Notes: generated by a model not told the origin, from the letters alone. DNA of 64,000 bases from Chromatiaceae bacterium (GCA_016714645.1 JADKCI010000004.1:310001-374000), one strand, 5' to 3'; counted from the first letter of the stretch, positions 49,857 to 60,478 are shown. Numbers and translations are program-made.

Positions 49857-52800
49857 TTAGTCACCTTTCCGAATTGAACATGATTTCGATACGGACAGCC
49901 TGACCTCGACGGTATGTTCGCGGCGGTCATCCACTAGCGGGACCTTAGAGTCGTTTCGCTCGACTCCATCCACCGTCACCCGCGTCCCGCCTTCTCCGCC
50001 GGCCACTTGGGTCACGGCGATCCGGTAGAGCGTCTCCCGATAACGGTAACGCAACTTGAACCCGGCCCAATCGGCGGGTAGGCAGGGCACGACATACAGG
50101 GTATCGTCCTCGAGCCGCAGCCCCAGCAGGGATTCCAGGATCAGCCGATACATCCAACTCGCCGAGCCGGTATACCAGCTCCAGCCGCCGCGCCCGATAT
50201 GCGGCACGACGCCATAGACATCGGCTGTGATGACATAGGGCTCGACCTTGTAGGTTGCGATGTCCTCGGGCGAGCGCCCGTGGTTGATCGGGTTAATCAT
50301 GGAGAAAAGCTCCCAGGCCTTCGCCGCATCGCCCAGGCGCGCGAACGCCATCGTTGCCCAGATGGCTGCATGGGTGTACTGCCCGCCATTCTCGCGCACG
50401 CCGGGCACGTACCCCTTGATATAGCCCGGATTCAAATCGGAGGTGTCGAAGGGCGGATCCAGGAGTTGAATCAACCCGGCATCCCGGCGTACCAGGTGTG
50501 CATCCAGCGCCGCCATCCCCGTGCGTGCACGCTCCGGATCGCCGGCCCCGGAGAGCACCGACCAGCTTTGCGCGATGGAATCGATCCGGCATTCGTCCTG
50601 ACTCGCCGAGCCCAGCGGGGTACCGTCGTCGAAATAGGCGCGCCGGTACCAGCCGCCATCCCAACCATGCTCCTCGATGTTCGTGCGCAACCGGGCGGCC
50701 TCTGTCAGGCAGCGCTCCACGAAGGGCTCGTCGCCCTGCAGGCGCGCCACCGCGCAGAACTGTGTGAGCACCTCGTAGAGGAACCAGCCCAGCCAGATGC
50801 TCTCGCCCCGGCCCTGGATCCCGACCAGGTTCATGCCGTCGTTCCAGTCGCCGGATCCCATCAGCGGCAGTCCATGTTCGCCGAATCGCAGGCCGTGCAG
50901 GATGGCGCGTACGCAGTGCTGGTAGAGACTCGCCGATTCCTCGGACTGACCCGGGAGATCGTAGTAGGAGTCGTCCTGCCCGCTGACCAGGCGGCCCTCC
51001 AGGAACCGGGTCGTTTCATCCAGCACCTCGGTATCCCCGGTGGCCAGGACATAGCGGCAGGTCGCCAGCGGGAGCCAGAGATAGTCGTCGGAGCAACGGG
51101 TGCGTACCCCACGGCCCGAGGGCGGATGCCACCAGTGCTGGACATCGCCTTCCGGAAACTGACGTCCGGCGCACAGCAGCAGGTGCTCGCGCAGCAGTGC
51201 GGGCTCGGCATGGACGAGTGCCATCGCGTCCTGCAACTGGTCGCGGAATCCGAAGGCGCCGCCCGACTGGTAGTAACCGCTGCGCGCCCACAGGCGGCAG
51301 GCCAGAGTTTGATAGAGGAGCCAGCCGTTGGCCAGGACGTCGAGCGCGGGGTCCGGGGTGTCCACCTGCACGGCGCCCAGGGTATGCGTCCACTGCGCCT
51401 GGATCGCCTCCAGCGCGGAGCGGGCGGCGGACGCCCCGCGGTAGCGATTCACCAGTGTGCCGGCATCATCGGCACCACGCCGACCGGCCACGCCCAGCCG
51501 GAAGACGATTTCATGGGTTTGCCCGGCGGCCAGATCGACGCTCACCTGGAGCGCGGCGCAGGCATCCAGACCGGCACCAACCTTTCCGGAAAGCCGCAAC
51601 CGCGTCAGCGCGGCCGGTGCCCCGAGGGTTCCGTTGCGCCCGATGAATTCAGTCCGGTCGCCGCTGACGGTCCGGGTAGGATCGTCCACGTCGAAAAAGG
51701 CGCGGCGGTCGGCAAATTCGGTGTTGTAGGGGTTATGCGCGAAGAGCGCGCCGCTGATCGGATCGATCTCGGTGATGACGTGCAGGGCCGACTTGGGACG
51801 CAGATCCCCGAGCACCCACTCCACATAGCCGGTCGCGGACAGCCGGCGCGCCTGATTTGACCGATTGCGCAGCTTGAGCACCGAGAACTTGATCGATGCG
51901 TCCACCGCGACGTAGACCCACAACTCCGAGGCGATGCCATCCTCGGTGTGCTCGAAGACGCTGTAGCCGAAGCCGTGCCGGCTGACGTATTCCGACGCAC
52001 CGCCGACGGGCAGCGGCGTGGGTGACCAGAGGTGACCGCTCTCCTCGTCGCGCAGATAGAAGGCCTCGCCGCTCGCGTCGCTGACCGGGTCGTTGTGCCA
52101 GGGCGTGAGGCGGAACGCGTGGGCATTCTCGCTCCAGGTATAGGCCATGCCGCTCGCCGAGACGACCGTCCCGAAGTGCGCGTTTGCCAGGACATTGACC
52201 CAGGGTGCGGGTGTCGTCCGGCCGGGCGCGGTCGTGATGAGGTATTCGCGCCCGTCGGGGGTGAAGCCGCCCAGCCCGTTGTCGAAGAGGCGCTGCGCGG
52301 GACCGTCCGGCTCCGCGTCGCCGGCCGATTTGGGCTCGACGCCGCGACTCCATCCCGCAAAACGGCTGCGGGTTGGGCGTAGGAGCGGGACAGGCGCTTG
52401 CGGCGGAGCGCGCCGACCGAGCTGTTCGACCAGATTACCCCGTGTATCACTGAGGATGACCCGTGCCACGGTCTGGAAGAGGATGCGGTCCTCGTTGGAG
52501 ATCTGATCGGCCGGGCGGACGAAGATGCCGCCGGGTCGGTCGATCACATGCGCCTCGGCGCCCGCGGCGATCAAACCCAGGATCCGATCCTGGAGCTGCT
52601 GGCGGTAACCGGCGCGATCCTCGTTCCAGATCACCAGATCCACCGTCAATCCCTTCAGGCGCCAATAGGCATGCGCCTGTACCAACTGATGGACCAGCTC
52701 GATGTTCTCCGGGTCGCCGATCTGCACCAGCACCAGCGGGACATCGCCAGAGACCGCATGGCTCCAGAGCCCGGATTGTCCGCGCCGATTTTGAGCGAGC

Positions 52801-55800
52801 ACGCTCGGCTTGGCGCGCAGCGAGGCATTGGCATAGAGGATCGAGCTGGCCAGGCGTCCATAGAGCTGCACGTCGGACTGGCTGGCATTGATCTGGCGCA
52901 GCACCACCTGGCTGTGGGTCCAGGCCAGATCGAAGACGCGATCGGCGAGGCGCTGATCCCGGTATTTCTCGACCAGGCTCATGGCGACCTCGCGACTGTC
53001 GCCGATGCCGGTGACCCGATCGATGGTAACGAATTGATCCAGATCCAGGGTGATGGCATAGCGGATCACGGCCACGGGATCCAGCACCGAGCCCGCGCTG
53101 CCCGAGAGGGCCTCAAACCCGTGCATCGCCTGCGGATCGGCGACGGTGCGGTCGCGCCCGATGAAGCGCATCCGGTCCGTTTCATAGGAGGGCGCGCCGC
53201 AGTCGGCCCCGCGCACCACCATCAGGTGAAACATCCAGGGCGAGGACTCCTCCCGCGAGCGTGGCCGGCGGGTGCAGAGGATCGCCGGTTGCGGGTCGAG
53301 CAGCTCGGTCTGCACGAAGAGGTTGCTGAAGGCCGGATGCGCCGCATCCGCGGCGGGCGGGGCGAGCACGACCTCGGCGTAACTGGTGACCTCGATGACC
53401 CGGCGGTTGCGCGAGCGGTTGGTGATGCGCACCCGGCGCAGCTCGATGTCGTCTTCCGGCGAGACGGCGATCTCGGTATAGGACTCGATCCCCTGATCGC
53501 GACGGCGAAACTCGGCGCGACCCTCCGAGAAGATGGCCTCGTAGCTGTCCGGCTGTTTGAGCGTCGGCTGATAGGCGGTCGACCAGAAGTCGCCGCTCGC
53601 CAGGTCGCGCACGTAGCAAAAGGTACCCCAGTGGTCGCGGGTGGTGTCTTCGTACCAGCGAGTGACGGCCAGATCCTTCCAGCGACTGTAGCCGCCGCCC
53701 GCGTTGGTGACCATCACGTGGTAGCGGCTATTCGACAACAGCTTCACCTCGGGGATTGGCGTATTGGGGCTGGTGAACACGCGCATCTCCGCATCCTGAC
53801 TGCTGGAGGTGGCGCGGATGTCGGTGGGCTCGCCGGTCGCGTGCAGATAGAAGGAGGGTGTCTTGGGGATGCGCTCCTGCAGCAGCAGAGCGGTCGCCTG
53901 AAACATCGGTGCCGCCATAAAGCGTCGCTGCATCGGACGGTCCAGAAGCAGATAGGCGAGCGACAGAAAACTCATGCCCTGGTGATGGGCCATGAAGGAG
54001 CGCACCACGGCGCTCGTCTGCCCGCGGGGGAGCCGGGACGGCGTGTAGTCGATCGCCTCGTAAAAGCCGTAGCGGCCTTCGAAACCGCTCGCGGTGAGCC
54101 GCTGGAGATTCCGGCACGCCGCCTCGGGCGCCACCATCAGCGCGAGCGCGGAGGCATAGGGTGCAATGACCAGATCCTCGGCCAGCCCGCGTTTGAGACC
54201 CAGGCCGGGCACGCCGAAGGCGCGGTACTGATAGTTCAGATGGAGATCGACCGTGTTGTAACCGGATTCGGACACGCCCCAGGGGACACCGCGCAGTGTG
54301 CCGTACTCGATCTGTCGGGCCACCGCCGTCCGATAAGTCCGGTCGAGCAGGGTGTTGTCGTAGGTTGGCATCACCAGCAGCGGCATCAGGTATTCGAACA
54401 TGGAGCCGCTCCACGACAGGAGCGTCGACTCGCCGGCAGCGACGGTCAGCAGGCGGCCCAAGGCAAACCAGCTCTCCTGCGGCAGATGGCCCTGCGCTAT
54501 CGCCACGAAACTGCCCAGCCGCGCTTCCGAGGCCAGCAGGTCGTAGAAGCTCGCATCCTGCCGCCGCTCGCCGACGTTATAGCCGATCGCCAACAGATGA
54601 CGCGACGGGTCGTACAGGAAGTCATAGTCGGCCTGGGCCAGCTCGCCGGCTTGGAGGGCCAGGTGTTCGAGCGCGGCGATCCGCTCGCGGGCTGCACCGT
54701 CTGCATCCCGGTCCGCTTCGAGCCTGGCGAGCTGCCGGAGCGTCAGGGACAGATCGTGAGACCCTTCCGCTCCGACCGACACTGGGGTCGCCAGCGAGGG
54801 CGCAAGCAACAGCAGATCGTTCAGGAGGGCGCGGCATTGACGGTCCAACGCCCATGCCCATTCGTTCGCGGCGCCCTCGGTGTGCGCATCCAACGCCTGC
54901 GCCGCAGCCTCGGCTGCCGTTGCTAATGACGCGAGATACTGACGAGCCGTCGCCAGCGTGGCGGGCGGCGACTGCGAGGCCGACTTCAGGATCTGCCGCA
55001 ATGGCATGAGCGCTGGGTGCGGGACGTCATTGCGATGCGGTTCGGGACCGGCTTCGAGCGTGTCCGCCAGAATCTCGAAGCTGTCCTCGATTCCCTCCAG
55101 CCAGCGAGGGTTGAGAACGGGGGCGTCGATCAGTGCGAGCAGACCAGGCTGCAAGGTCAGCAGATGACCCGCGAGGTTGCCGCTGTCCACCGACGAGATA
55201 TAGAGCGGGGCGAGCGGCTTGAGTGTCTGGGTGTCGTACCAATTAAAGAAATGGCCGCGATAGCGCTCCATGCCAGCCATCGTGTCCAGCGTGTTAGTCG
55301 TGCGCTCGATCAGTCCTGAGACCGGCAGATAGCCGAAATCATAAGCGGCCAGATTCGCCAGCAGCGACATCCCCATATTGGTCGGCGAGGTGCGATGCGC
55401 GACCACGGCCACGGGATGCTCCTGATAGTTGTCCGGCGGCAGCCAATGGTCCTCCGGCCCGACGAACCGCTCGAAGAAGGCCCAGGTCTTGCGAGACAGG
55501 TTGCGGAGAAAGCGCACTTGGTCGATCGTCAGGCGGGCCTCGCGACGCGTCAAGGGGCGACTGATCCACCAGGCAATGGTGGGCGCGGTCAGCCAGAGCA
55601 ACAGGATCGGCCCCGCGACGATCAGCAGGGCCGGGTTGAGCCAGGCCAGTGCCGAAGTCGTGACCAGGGCCAGCAGGGGTGCAATCCACATCGCCCTGTG
55701 AACGGTGACGATGCCCCGACGCGAGCGATCCAGGTCGCCCGACGAGGTCCATTCCAGCAGGTGTCGATGGCTGACCCGCATCCGCCAGAGGGTGCGGACC

Positions 55801-58541
55801 GTGGCATCCAGGCTGAAGTACCCCTCGTAAGGGAGACAGGCGACGGTGAAAAGCGCCTGGGCCAACTGCCGGACCGCCGTGCGGAGCGCGGCGGCAAGGT
55901 GATCACGCCAGCGCACGTCGCCCGGCTTTTGCAGGCCGTTCAGGAGTGCGGTCAGCAATGACGGAATCAGGGAGATGCCGAGCACCGCCAGGGTCCATAG
56001 CCCAGGGGACGCCGTGAGCGTCCAGCCCAGCACGAACAGCAGAGTCAGGGCCGCCGGCACGAGACTACGCCGCAGATTATCGGCCAGCTTCCAGCGCGAC
56101 AGCGCCGAAAGCGGGTTCTGCCGCGGGCGTCCGTCGAGACCGGGAACGCGCGGCAACAGCCAGCACGCGATTTGCCAGTCGCCGCGAATCCAGCGGTGGC
56201 GTCGGCTCACGTCCGCGCTGTAACTCGCGGGATAGTCTTCGTACACCTGCACATCGGAGACCAACCCCGACCGTGCATGGCAGCCTTCCAGCAGGTCATG
56301 GCTAAGGATGCGATTTTCCGGAAACCGGCCTTCGAACGCCTGCTCGAAGACATCGACATCGTAGATGCCCTTGCCGATGAAGGAGCCTTCTTCGAACCAA
56401 TCCTGATAGACATCGGAGACGGCGTGGGTATAGGGATCGATGCCGGCGTCGTCCCCGTGCAGCCGCGCATACCGCGATTGGTTGGCGCCGGGCAGACTGA
56501 CGGCCACCCGCGGCTGCAGAATACCGTAGCCCTCCGAGACCAACTGCCGATCGCGGTCGTAGTGTGCCCGATTGAGCGGGTGTGCCAGGGTCCCGACCAG
56601 CTCCCGGGCCGCATCGCGCGGGAGTTGGGTGTCGGTGTCCAGAGTAATGACGTAGCGCACACCAAGCAGGATCCTCGTCTCGCCTACGATCGTCGCGAAG
56701 CGATCGGCGGCCCCGCCGCGCAACAGGGAGTTAAGATCGGCGAGCTTGCCGCGTTTGCGCTCGTAACCCATCCAGATCCGTTCTTGCGGATTCCATCGAC
56801 GCGGGCGGTGGAAGAGGAAAAAGCAATCGCCGCCGTCGCGTGGGTATTTCTCGTTCAGGGCCTCAATCCCTTGGACGGCCAGCCGGAGCAGTGGCTCGTC
56901 TTCGGGCTGCGTCTGCGCCGGTGCATCGCGAAAATCGGTCAGGAGTCCAAAGAGCAGGCTGTCGTCCCGATTAGCCAGGAACCGGACCTCCAGCCCCTCG
57001 AGCCGCGCCTCGATGTCCACCGCGCCGGTGAGCATGGTCGGGGTCACCACCAGGGTGCGCGATTCCGACGGAATGCCGTCGGAAAAATCCAGGCTCGGCA
57101 GCGGATAGGGTGTCGCGAGCAAGGTGGCCAGCCAGTTCACCAGCGCCACCGCGAGCTGACTGGTGCCCAGCACGGCGGGCACCGCCAGGAGCAGTAGTAG
57201 CCAATTCGACAGGCTGTCGGGCTGCGCCAGCAGCGCCCCGGTGAAGAACACCGTCAACAGGAGGATCGCGCCCAGATAGAGGAACAAGGGAAACCGCCGA
57301 CCCCGTCGCTGCAGCGACTCCAGGCTACAGAGGCGGGCCCGCGCCCGGTGCTCCAGTCGCGGCAATCCGCGATCGATCAGATAAAACCCCACATGCGCCG
57401 CGCGCTCGCCGGCGTCGTTCCCGACCGCGCCTTCGCGCGCCAGCTCGACCGCCCGGCGCGCCACATCCGCCTCGGACAGGGGGCTGTTCTTCGCGACCTT
57501 CTCCACGACGTGGCGATAACGGTCGCGGGTGGCAAAATCCATCCGGCCGTAAATCCCGCCCGGATCCTCGCGCAAGGTCTGCTCGACCAGGCTCATGGAT
57601 TCCACAAACTCGCGCCAGTCCGTCGCCCCGAGGAAACGCAGACTGCCGATGCTATTGCCGATAGAGACCTGGTCGGCGGCCTGTTGCTGGTTCTCGACCT
57701 GCACCAACTGCTCGATGGTCAGGCCCGACTCGGCGAGATGATGCTCGATCCAGGTCAGCGGCAGGGCCAAGGCGGAGCTCTGCCCCTGCAGTCGACGCGC
57801 CAACTCCGCGACAAAGGCGCTCGACAGGGGCGGGGTCGGGCGCGCCATGTCGGCGATCACCAGGATCAGATTTTTGGGGTCCTGCTCGACCATCGCCATC
57901 ATCCGATCGGCCCAGCCATCGGCCATGTTCTGGTCGGTTCGGCTGGCGGCGATGAGGACCGCGACACGGCGCAAATTCTCGATTAGCGCCAGTCGCAGCA
58001 TGATCGGGATGGCCCACAATTCGCCCAGCCGCAGGGTGGCGACCGTCTGATAGGCCGCGACGAAACGGTTGAGGTTCTCCGGATCTACCCGACCATCGCC
58101 ATGGGCGATGATCTCAAGCGCGAGGTCATAGACGCGCGGCAGTCCGGCGGATGGTCCCTGGAGCAGGCGCGGCAGTTGCCGGCTGTAGCCCTTAGGAAGA
58201 TGTCGCTTTGCGGTGCGGATCTGATCTTCGATCAGATAAAAATTGTCGAGGAGCCATTCGCCGGCCGGCGCGATCCGACGGTTCTCCGTGACGGCGGCCA
58301 TGAGTAATCGGCAGACGCCGATCAGGATGGTTTCGTTCTCGGTCAGGCGAGCGAGCAGAGAATCCGGCGGATGTCCGGGCATCAAGGCGTGGGCATCGGC
58401 CAGGCGCTTGCCGTGCTCTTCCATCTGCACGGTGCTGAAGAGCTCCGAGCGCAGCGGTGGCTCATCGCCGACAAAGCCTTTGATCGAACCCTTGCCGGGA
58501 AGCCATCGCCTGAATTGGAGCAGGGTATCGCGAATCGCCAA
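49857..58541 (-). CDS. cyclic beta-1,2-glucan synthase-like giant protein (GT84 + GH94)
   Basis: About 2894 residues, architecture of NdvB/ChvB. N-terminal cytosolic region (about 1-400), two helices (FPLFLYLGAILLLTVFFTGA, WLLLLLAVPAVLGTSQLAVA), glycosyltransferase 84 with DTDTQLPRDAA near residue 635 and RHRWIRGDWQIACW, further helices (about 820-1000), a glucoamylase-like domain (about 1040-1500: FFNWYDTQTLKPL, SGSMFEYLMPLLVMPTYDN), then carbohydrate-binding and GH94 phosphorylase domains with the catalytic motif GSGDWNDGMN near 2560. Uses UDP-glucose to make cyclic periplasmic glucan for osmo-adaptation. TTG 58541 is preferred because AAGGAGG (58547-58553) lies before it; TTG 58556 would overlap that site. 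The 8.7-kb frame has no lesion. Confidence 0.92.
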   Translation of the reverse strand: MAIRDTLLQFRRWLPGKGSIKGFVGDEPPLRSELFSTVQMEEHGKRLADAHALMPGHPPDSLLARLTENETILIGVCRLLMAAVTENRRIAPAGEWLLDNFYLIEDQIRTAKRHLPKGYSRQLPRLLQGPSAGLPRVYDLALEIIAHGDGRVDPENLNRFVAAYQTVATLRLGELWAIPIMLRLALIENLRRVAVLIAASRTDQNMADGWADRMMAMVEQDPKNLILVIADMARPTPPLSSAFVAELARRLQGQSSALALPLTWIEHHLAESGLTIEQLVQVENQQQAADQVSIGNSIGSLRFLGATDWREFVESMSLVEQTLREDPGGIYGRMDFATRDRYRHVVEKVAKNSPLSEADVARRAVELAREGAVGNDAGERAAHVGFYLIDRGLPRLEHRARARLCSLESLQRRGRRFPLFLYLGAILLLTVFFTGALLAQPDSLSNWLLLLLAVPAVLGTSQLAVALVNWLATLLATPYPLPSLDFSDGIPSESRTLVVTPTMLTGAVDIEARLEGLEVRFLANRDDSLLFGLLTDFRDAPAQTQPEDEPLLRLAVQGIEALNEKYPRDGGDCFFLFHRPRRWNPQERIWMGYERKRGKLADLNSLLRGGAADRFATIVGETRILLGVRYVITLDTDTQLPRDAARELVGTLAHPLNRAHYDRDRQLVSEGYGILQPRVAVSLPGANQSRYARLHGDDAGIDPYTHAVSDVYQDWFEEGSFIGKGIYDVDVFEQAFEGRFPENRILSHDLLEGCHARSGLVSDVQVYEDYPASYSADVSRRHRWIRGDWQIACWLLPRVPGLDGRPRQNPLSALSRWKLADNLRRSLVPAALTLLFVLGWTLTASPGLWTLAVLGISLIPSLLTALLNGLQKPGDVRWRDHLAAALRTAVRQLAQALFTVACLPYEGYFSLDATVRTLWRMRVSHRHLLEWTSSGDLDRSRRGIVTVHRAMWIAPLLALVTTSALAWLNPALLIVAGPILLLWLTAPTIAWWISRPLTRREARLTIDQVRFLRNLSRKTWAFFERFVGPEDHWLPPDNYQEHPVAVVAHRTSPTNMGMSLLANLAAYDFGYLPVSGLIERTTNTLDTMAGMERYRGHFFNWYDTQTLKPLAPLYISSVDSGNLAGHLLTLQPGLLALIDAPVLNPRWLEGIEDSFEILADTLEAGPEPHRNDVPHPALMPLRQILKSASQSPPATLATARQYLASLATAAEAAAQALDAHTEGAANEWAWALDRQCRALLNDLLLLAPSLATPVSVGAEGSHDLSLTLRQLARLEADRDADGAARERIAALEHLALQAGELAQADYDFLYDPSRHLLAIGYNVGERRQDASFYDLLASEARLGSFVAIAQGHLPQESWFALGRLLTVAAGESTLLSWSGSMFEYLMPLLVMPTYDNTLLDRTYRTAVARQIEYGTLRGVPWGVSESGYNTVDLHLNYQYRAFGVPGLGLKRGLAEDLVIAPYASALALMVAPEAACRNLQRLTASGFEGRYGFYEAIDYTPSRLPRGQTSAVVRSFMAHHQGMSFLSLAYLLLDRPMQRRFMAAPMFQATALLLQERIPKTPSFYLHATGEPTDIRATSSSQDAEMRVFTSPNTPIPEVKLLSNSRYHVMVTNAGGGYSRWKDLAVTRWYEDTTRDHWGTFCYVRDLASGDFWSTAYQPTLKQPDSYEAIFSEGRAEFRRRDQGIESYTEIAVSPEDDIELRRVRITNRSRNRRVIEVTSYAEVVLAPPAADAAHPAFSNLFVQTELLDPQPAILCTRRPRSREESSPWMFHLMVVRGADCGAPSYETDRMRFIGRDRTVADPQAMHGFEALSGSAGSVLDPVAVIRYAITLDLDQFVTIDRVTGIGDSREVAMSLVEKYRDQRLADRVFDLAWTHSQVVLRQINASQSDVQLYGRLASSILYANASLRAKPSVLAQNRRGQSGLWSHAVSGDVPLVLVQIGDPENIELVHQLVQAHAYWRLKGLTVDLVIWNEDRAGYRQQLQDRILGLIAAGAEAHVIDRPGGIFVRPADQISNEDRILFQTVARVILSDTRGNLVEQLGRRAPPQAPVPLLRPTRSRFAGWSRGVEPKSAGDAEPDGPAQRLFDNGLGGFTPDGREYLITTAPGRTTPAPWVNVLANAHFGTVVSASGMAYTWSENAHAFRLTPWHNDPVSDASGEAFYLRDEESGHLWSPTPLPVGGASEYVSRHGFGYSVFEHTEDGIASELWVYVAVDASIKFSVLKLRNRSNQARRLSATGYVEWVLGDLRPKSALHVITEIDPISGALFAHNPYNTEFADRRAFFDVDDPTRTVSGDRTEFIGRNGTLGAPAALTRLRLSGKVGAGLDACAALQVSVDLAAGQTHEIVFRLGVAGRRGADDAGTLVNRYRGASAARSALEAIQAQWTHTLGAVQVDTPDPALDVLANGWLLYQTLACRLWARSGYYQSGGAFGFRDQLQDAMALVHAEPALLREHLLLCAGRQFPEGDVQHWWHPPSGRGVRTRCSDDYLWLPLATCRYVLATGDTEVLDETTRFLEGRLVSGQDDSYYDLPGQSEESASLYQHCVRAILHGLRFGEHGLPLMGSGDWNDGMNLVGIQGRGESIWLGWFLYEVLTQFCAVARLQGDEPFVERCLTEAARLRTNIEEHGWDGGWYRRAYFDDGTPLGSASQDECRIDSIAQSWSVLSGAGDPERARTGMAALDAHLVRRDAGLIQLLDPPFDTSDLNPGYIKGYVPGVRENGGQYTHAAIWATMAFARLGDAAKAWELFSMINPINHGRSPEDIATYKVEPYVITADVYGVVPHIGRGGWSWYTGSASWMYRLILESLLGLRLEDDTLYVVPCLPADWAGFKLRYRYRETLYRIAVTQVAGGEGGTRVTVDGVERNDSKVPLVDDRREHTVEVRLSVSKSCSIRKGD

Positions 58542-58607
58542 ATGACCCTCCTTCAAGTTTCCCGTCTCCGATAGCTTGAGGATTGTGCTGATAAGACTCC
58601 GGGTGAA

Positions 58608-58895
58608 TTACTTGTAATGCGATTTGAACGTATTGAAAGAATCCTTGAATGCCTCCCAGACATGCTCGGCTTCCGCTTTGACCTGCGCCCAGTTACTTTC
58701 GGTAGCCGCCTGCATCTCCGCTAGTTTTAGCTCGCCTGCCGCACGCGTAGCACGCAATGCCACGAGTTGCTCCTCGTATTTCACCTTGGCATCCTCCCTA
58801 ATTTCATGCGCCTTCTCCTGGAGCGTGTCGATTTCGGTATTCCAGGCATCCAGTTGCGCTTTCATTTCCGCAACGGATTCGTCTTTTTTGATCAT
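58608..58895 (-). CDS. small coiled-coil protein, stress-type
   Basis: 95-residue, highly charged, almost entirely helical protein with heptad spacing (MKAQLDAWNTEIDTLQEKAH, VKYEEQLVALRATRAAGELK, ending FKDSFNTFKSHYK). Similar short coiled-coil proteins occur near stress and ion-homeostasis genes in proteobacteria and cyanobacteria; no defined function. Good ribosome site (AGGAG) before ATG 58895. It lies 66 bases upstream of the glucan synthase on the same strand and may share its transcript. Confidence 0.78.
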   Translation of the reverse strand: MIKKDESVAEMKAQLDAWNTEIDTLQEKAHEIREDAKVKYEEQLVALRATRAAGELKLAEMQAATESNWAQVKAEAEHVWEAFKDSFNTFKSHYK

Positions 58896-59029
58896 GGTTC
58901 TTGCTCCTGTTCCAGACTGTAGGTGTAAAGTGTCTCGTTCATCGAGGTGACAATGGCCGAAAACCGACTTTACGGGAATTAAATTTCTCCGGACGGGAGA
59001 CCGGGTTTCGGTCTCTAGAGCGGTCGAGC

Positions 59030-59248
59030 TCAGACGTTCCTCGGCACGAACAACAGCAGCCCGCCGACCACGATCGACGCCACACCGGCCCAGATCGGAA
59101 TGTTGACCGTCTCGCGGTCCTGGACCGTCAACTCGAGTGGCCCTATCTGGGCCTGCGTGGTTTCCTTCGTATAGCTGAAGCCGCCATATGCCAAACCCAG
59201 GCTGCCGCCGATGATCAATGCCACGCCTGCAATCTTGAGTGCGTTCAT
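59030..59248 (-). CDS. small two-helix membrane protein (DUF3185-like)
   Basis: 72-residue protein with two hydrophobic helices (IAGVALIIGGSLGLAYGGF and IWAGVASIVVGGLLLFVP) joined by a short exported loop containing TKETTQAQIGPLELTVQDRE. This pattern is common in small stress-associated inner-membrane proteins, sometimes annotated DUF3185. Function unknown. First gene of the minus-strand group 59.2-49.9 kb; divergent from the Crp-family regulator. Confidence 0.78.
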   Translation of the reverse strand: MNALKIAGVALIIGGSLGLAYGGFSYTKETTQAQIGPLELTVQDRETVNIPIWAGVASIVVGGLLLFVPRNV

Positions 59249-59533
59249 TTCGTCTCCCGAAATAGATAAAACTGTGTTCTAGTCAGATTGCGGGGCGATC
59301 CCTCGGCTCCCAGTCGAAAAGGGCGATGCGTGTTGAAGATTTAGGTTGACACGGCATCACCGGCCTGGTCTGTACGCCATCGCACATAATGACGAGGGTC
59401 GGCAGGTTATGTTTGTTAGCGCACTGAATGATCAGGTTTTCCGACGTAACCTTTGAAGTGAAGCGAGGCTCTCCCAGGGAACACCCCCTTGCCGAATGTT
59501 TCCGTTCCAGCCCGGCCAACGAGGAGACCGCAC

Positions 59534-60244
59534 ATGCATCCCGAGAAGAACTCCAATCCCTTCGACAATCGTCTTCTCGCGTCGTTGCCGGACGATGAGT
59601 ATCGGCAGGTGCTGGCGAGCTGCGAGTCCGTCGAGCTTGCGCGCGACGAGGTGATCAACGAACCGGGCGAGCAGATCCGTCACCTCTACTTCCCCACCGA
59701 TTGCTTCTTCTCTCTGGTGACGCCACCGATCGATCACGCCGGTCTGGAGGTCCGACTGGTCGGCAGTGAGGGGATGGTCGGAATACCACTTATCTTGGGG
59801 ATCGAAGTGACGCTGCTGCGGACCGTTGTCCGTGGCGCGGGTCCCGCCTGGCGCATGACCGCGGAGCGGTTTCCGGTGACACTCGGAAAGAGCATCGCAC
59901 TGCAAACTACGCTCAACCGCTACCTCTTCGTGGTGACGAACCAGGTCGAGCGGATGGTCGCCTGCACCCGTTTCCATGTGCTGGAAGCCCGTCTCGCCCG
60001 CTGGCTGCTGATGACCCAGGACCGGGCGCATTCGGATCACTTCCATGCCACCCATGAGTTCCTGGCCCTCTTGCTCGGGGTGCGCCGGGTCGGCATCACC
60101 AAGGCCGCGACGGCGCTGCAACAGCGCAATCTCATTCACTACAGCCGTGGCGACATCCGAGTTCTCGATCGGCCGGGCCTGCGAGCCGTTGCCTGCGCCT
60201 GTTATGGTCAGTCGGAAGCCTTGTATGAACGGTTCCTGGGCTGA
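59534..60244 (+). CDS. Crp/Fnr-family transcription regulator
   Basis: 236-residue regulator. N-terminal cyclic-nucleotide-binding-like fold (RLLASLPDDEYRQVLASCES, VINEPGEQIRHLYFPTDCFF, VGSEGMVGIPLILG), a long linking helix (VACTRFHVLEARLARWLLMT) and a C-terminal winged helix (THEFLALLLGVRRVGITKAA, LIHYSRGDIRVLDRPGL). No Fnr-type N-terminal Cys cluster. ATG 59534 is preceded by GAGGAG. It is divergent from the small membrane and coiled-coil genes, which lie 285 bases away and may be its targets. The signal it senses is unknown. Confidence 0.9.
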   Translation: MHPEKNSNPFDNRLLASLPDDEYRQVLASCESVELARDEVINEPGEQIRHLYFPTDCFFSLVTPPIDHAGLEVRLVGSEGMVGIPLILGIEVTLLRTVVRGAGPAWRMTAERFPVTLGKSIALQTTLNRYLFVVTNQVERMVACTRFHVLEARLARWLLMTQDRAHSDHFHATHEFLALLLGVRRVGITKAATALQQRNLIHYSRGDIRVLDRPGLRAVACACYGQSEALYERFLG

Positions 60245-60452
60245 TCCAGCAACGCCTGGACTTGGGCTGTGAGCGGTGCCTCAATGCTCTGGGCATGTCC
60301 GTACGATAAGGCACTGTGGCGGCTGGCGTTGAGCAGATCCCGACAGTCCACCAAGCCGACCGCCGTCCGGCAGCGGGAAAGTCCGACAGGCTGCTAGCCG
60401 AAGGCGGTGGCGAAGAGGTCGAGCAAGGCAGCCACCCCCAGTGCCGGATGGG

Positions 60453-60467
60453 GCGGGCGTTGCCCGC
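60453..60467. terminator. short hairpin between convergent crp-type gene and chrA
   Basis: Perfect 6-bp stem GCGGGC/GCCCGC (60453-60458 with 60462-60467) with a GTT loop, twelve bases beyond the chrA stop on the minus strand. It may serve as a two-way terminator. No T-run. Confidence 0.35.
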
Positions 60468-60478
60468 GGCCTATGCCC

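Noticed and set aside
50199..54926. Long plus-strand frames (553 and 842 codons) opposite the glucan synthase
   Set aside because: They read Arg/Gly/Gln-rich nonsense opposite strongly conserved GT84/GH94 sequence.
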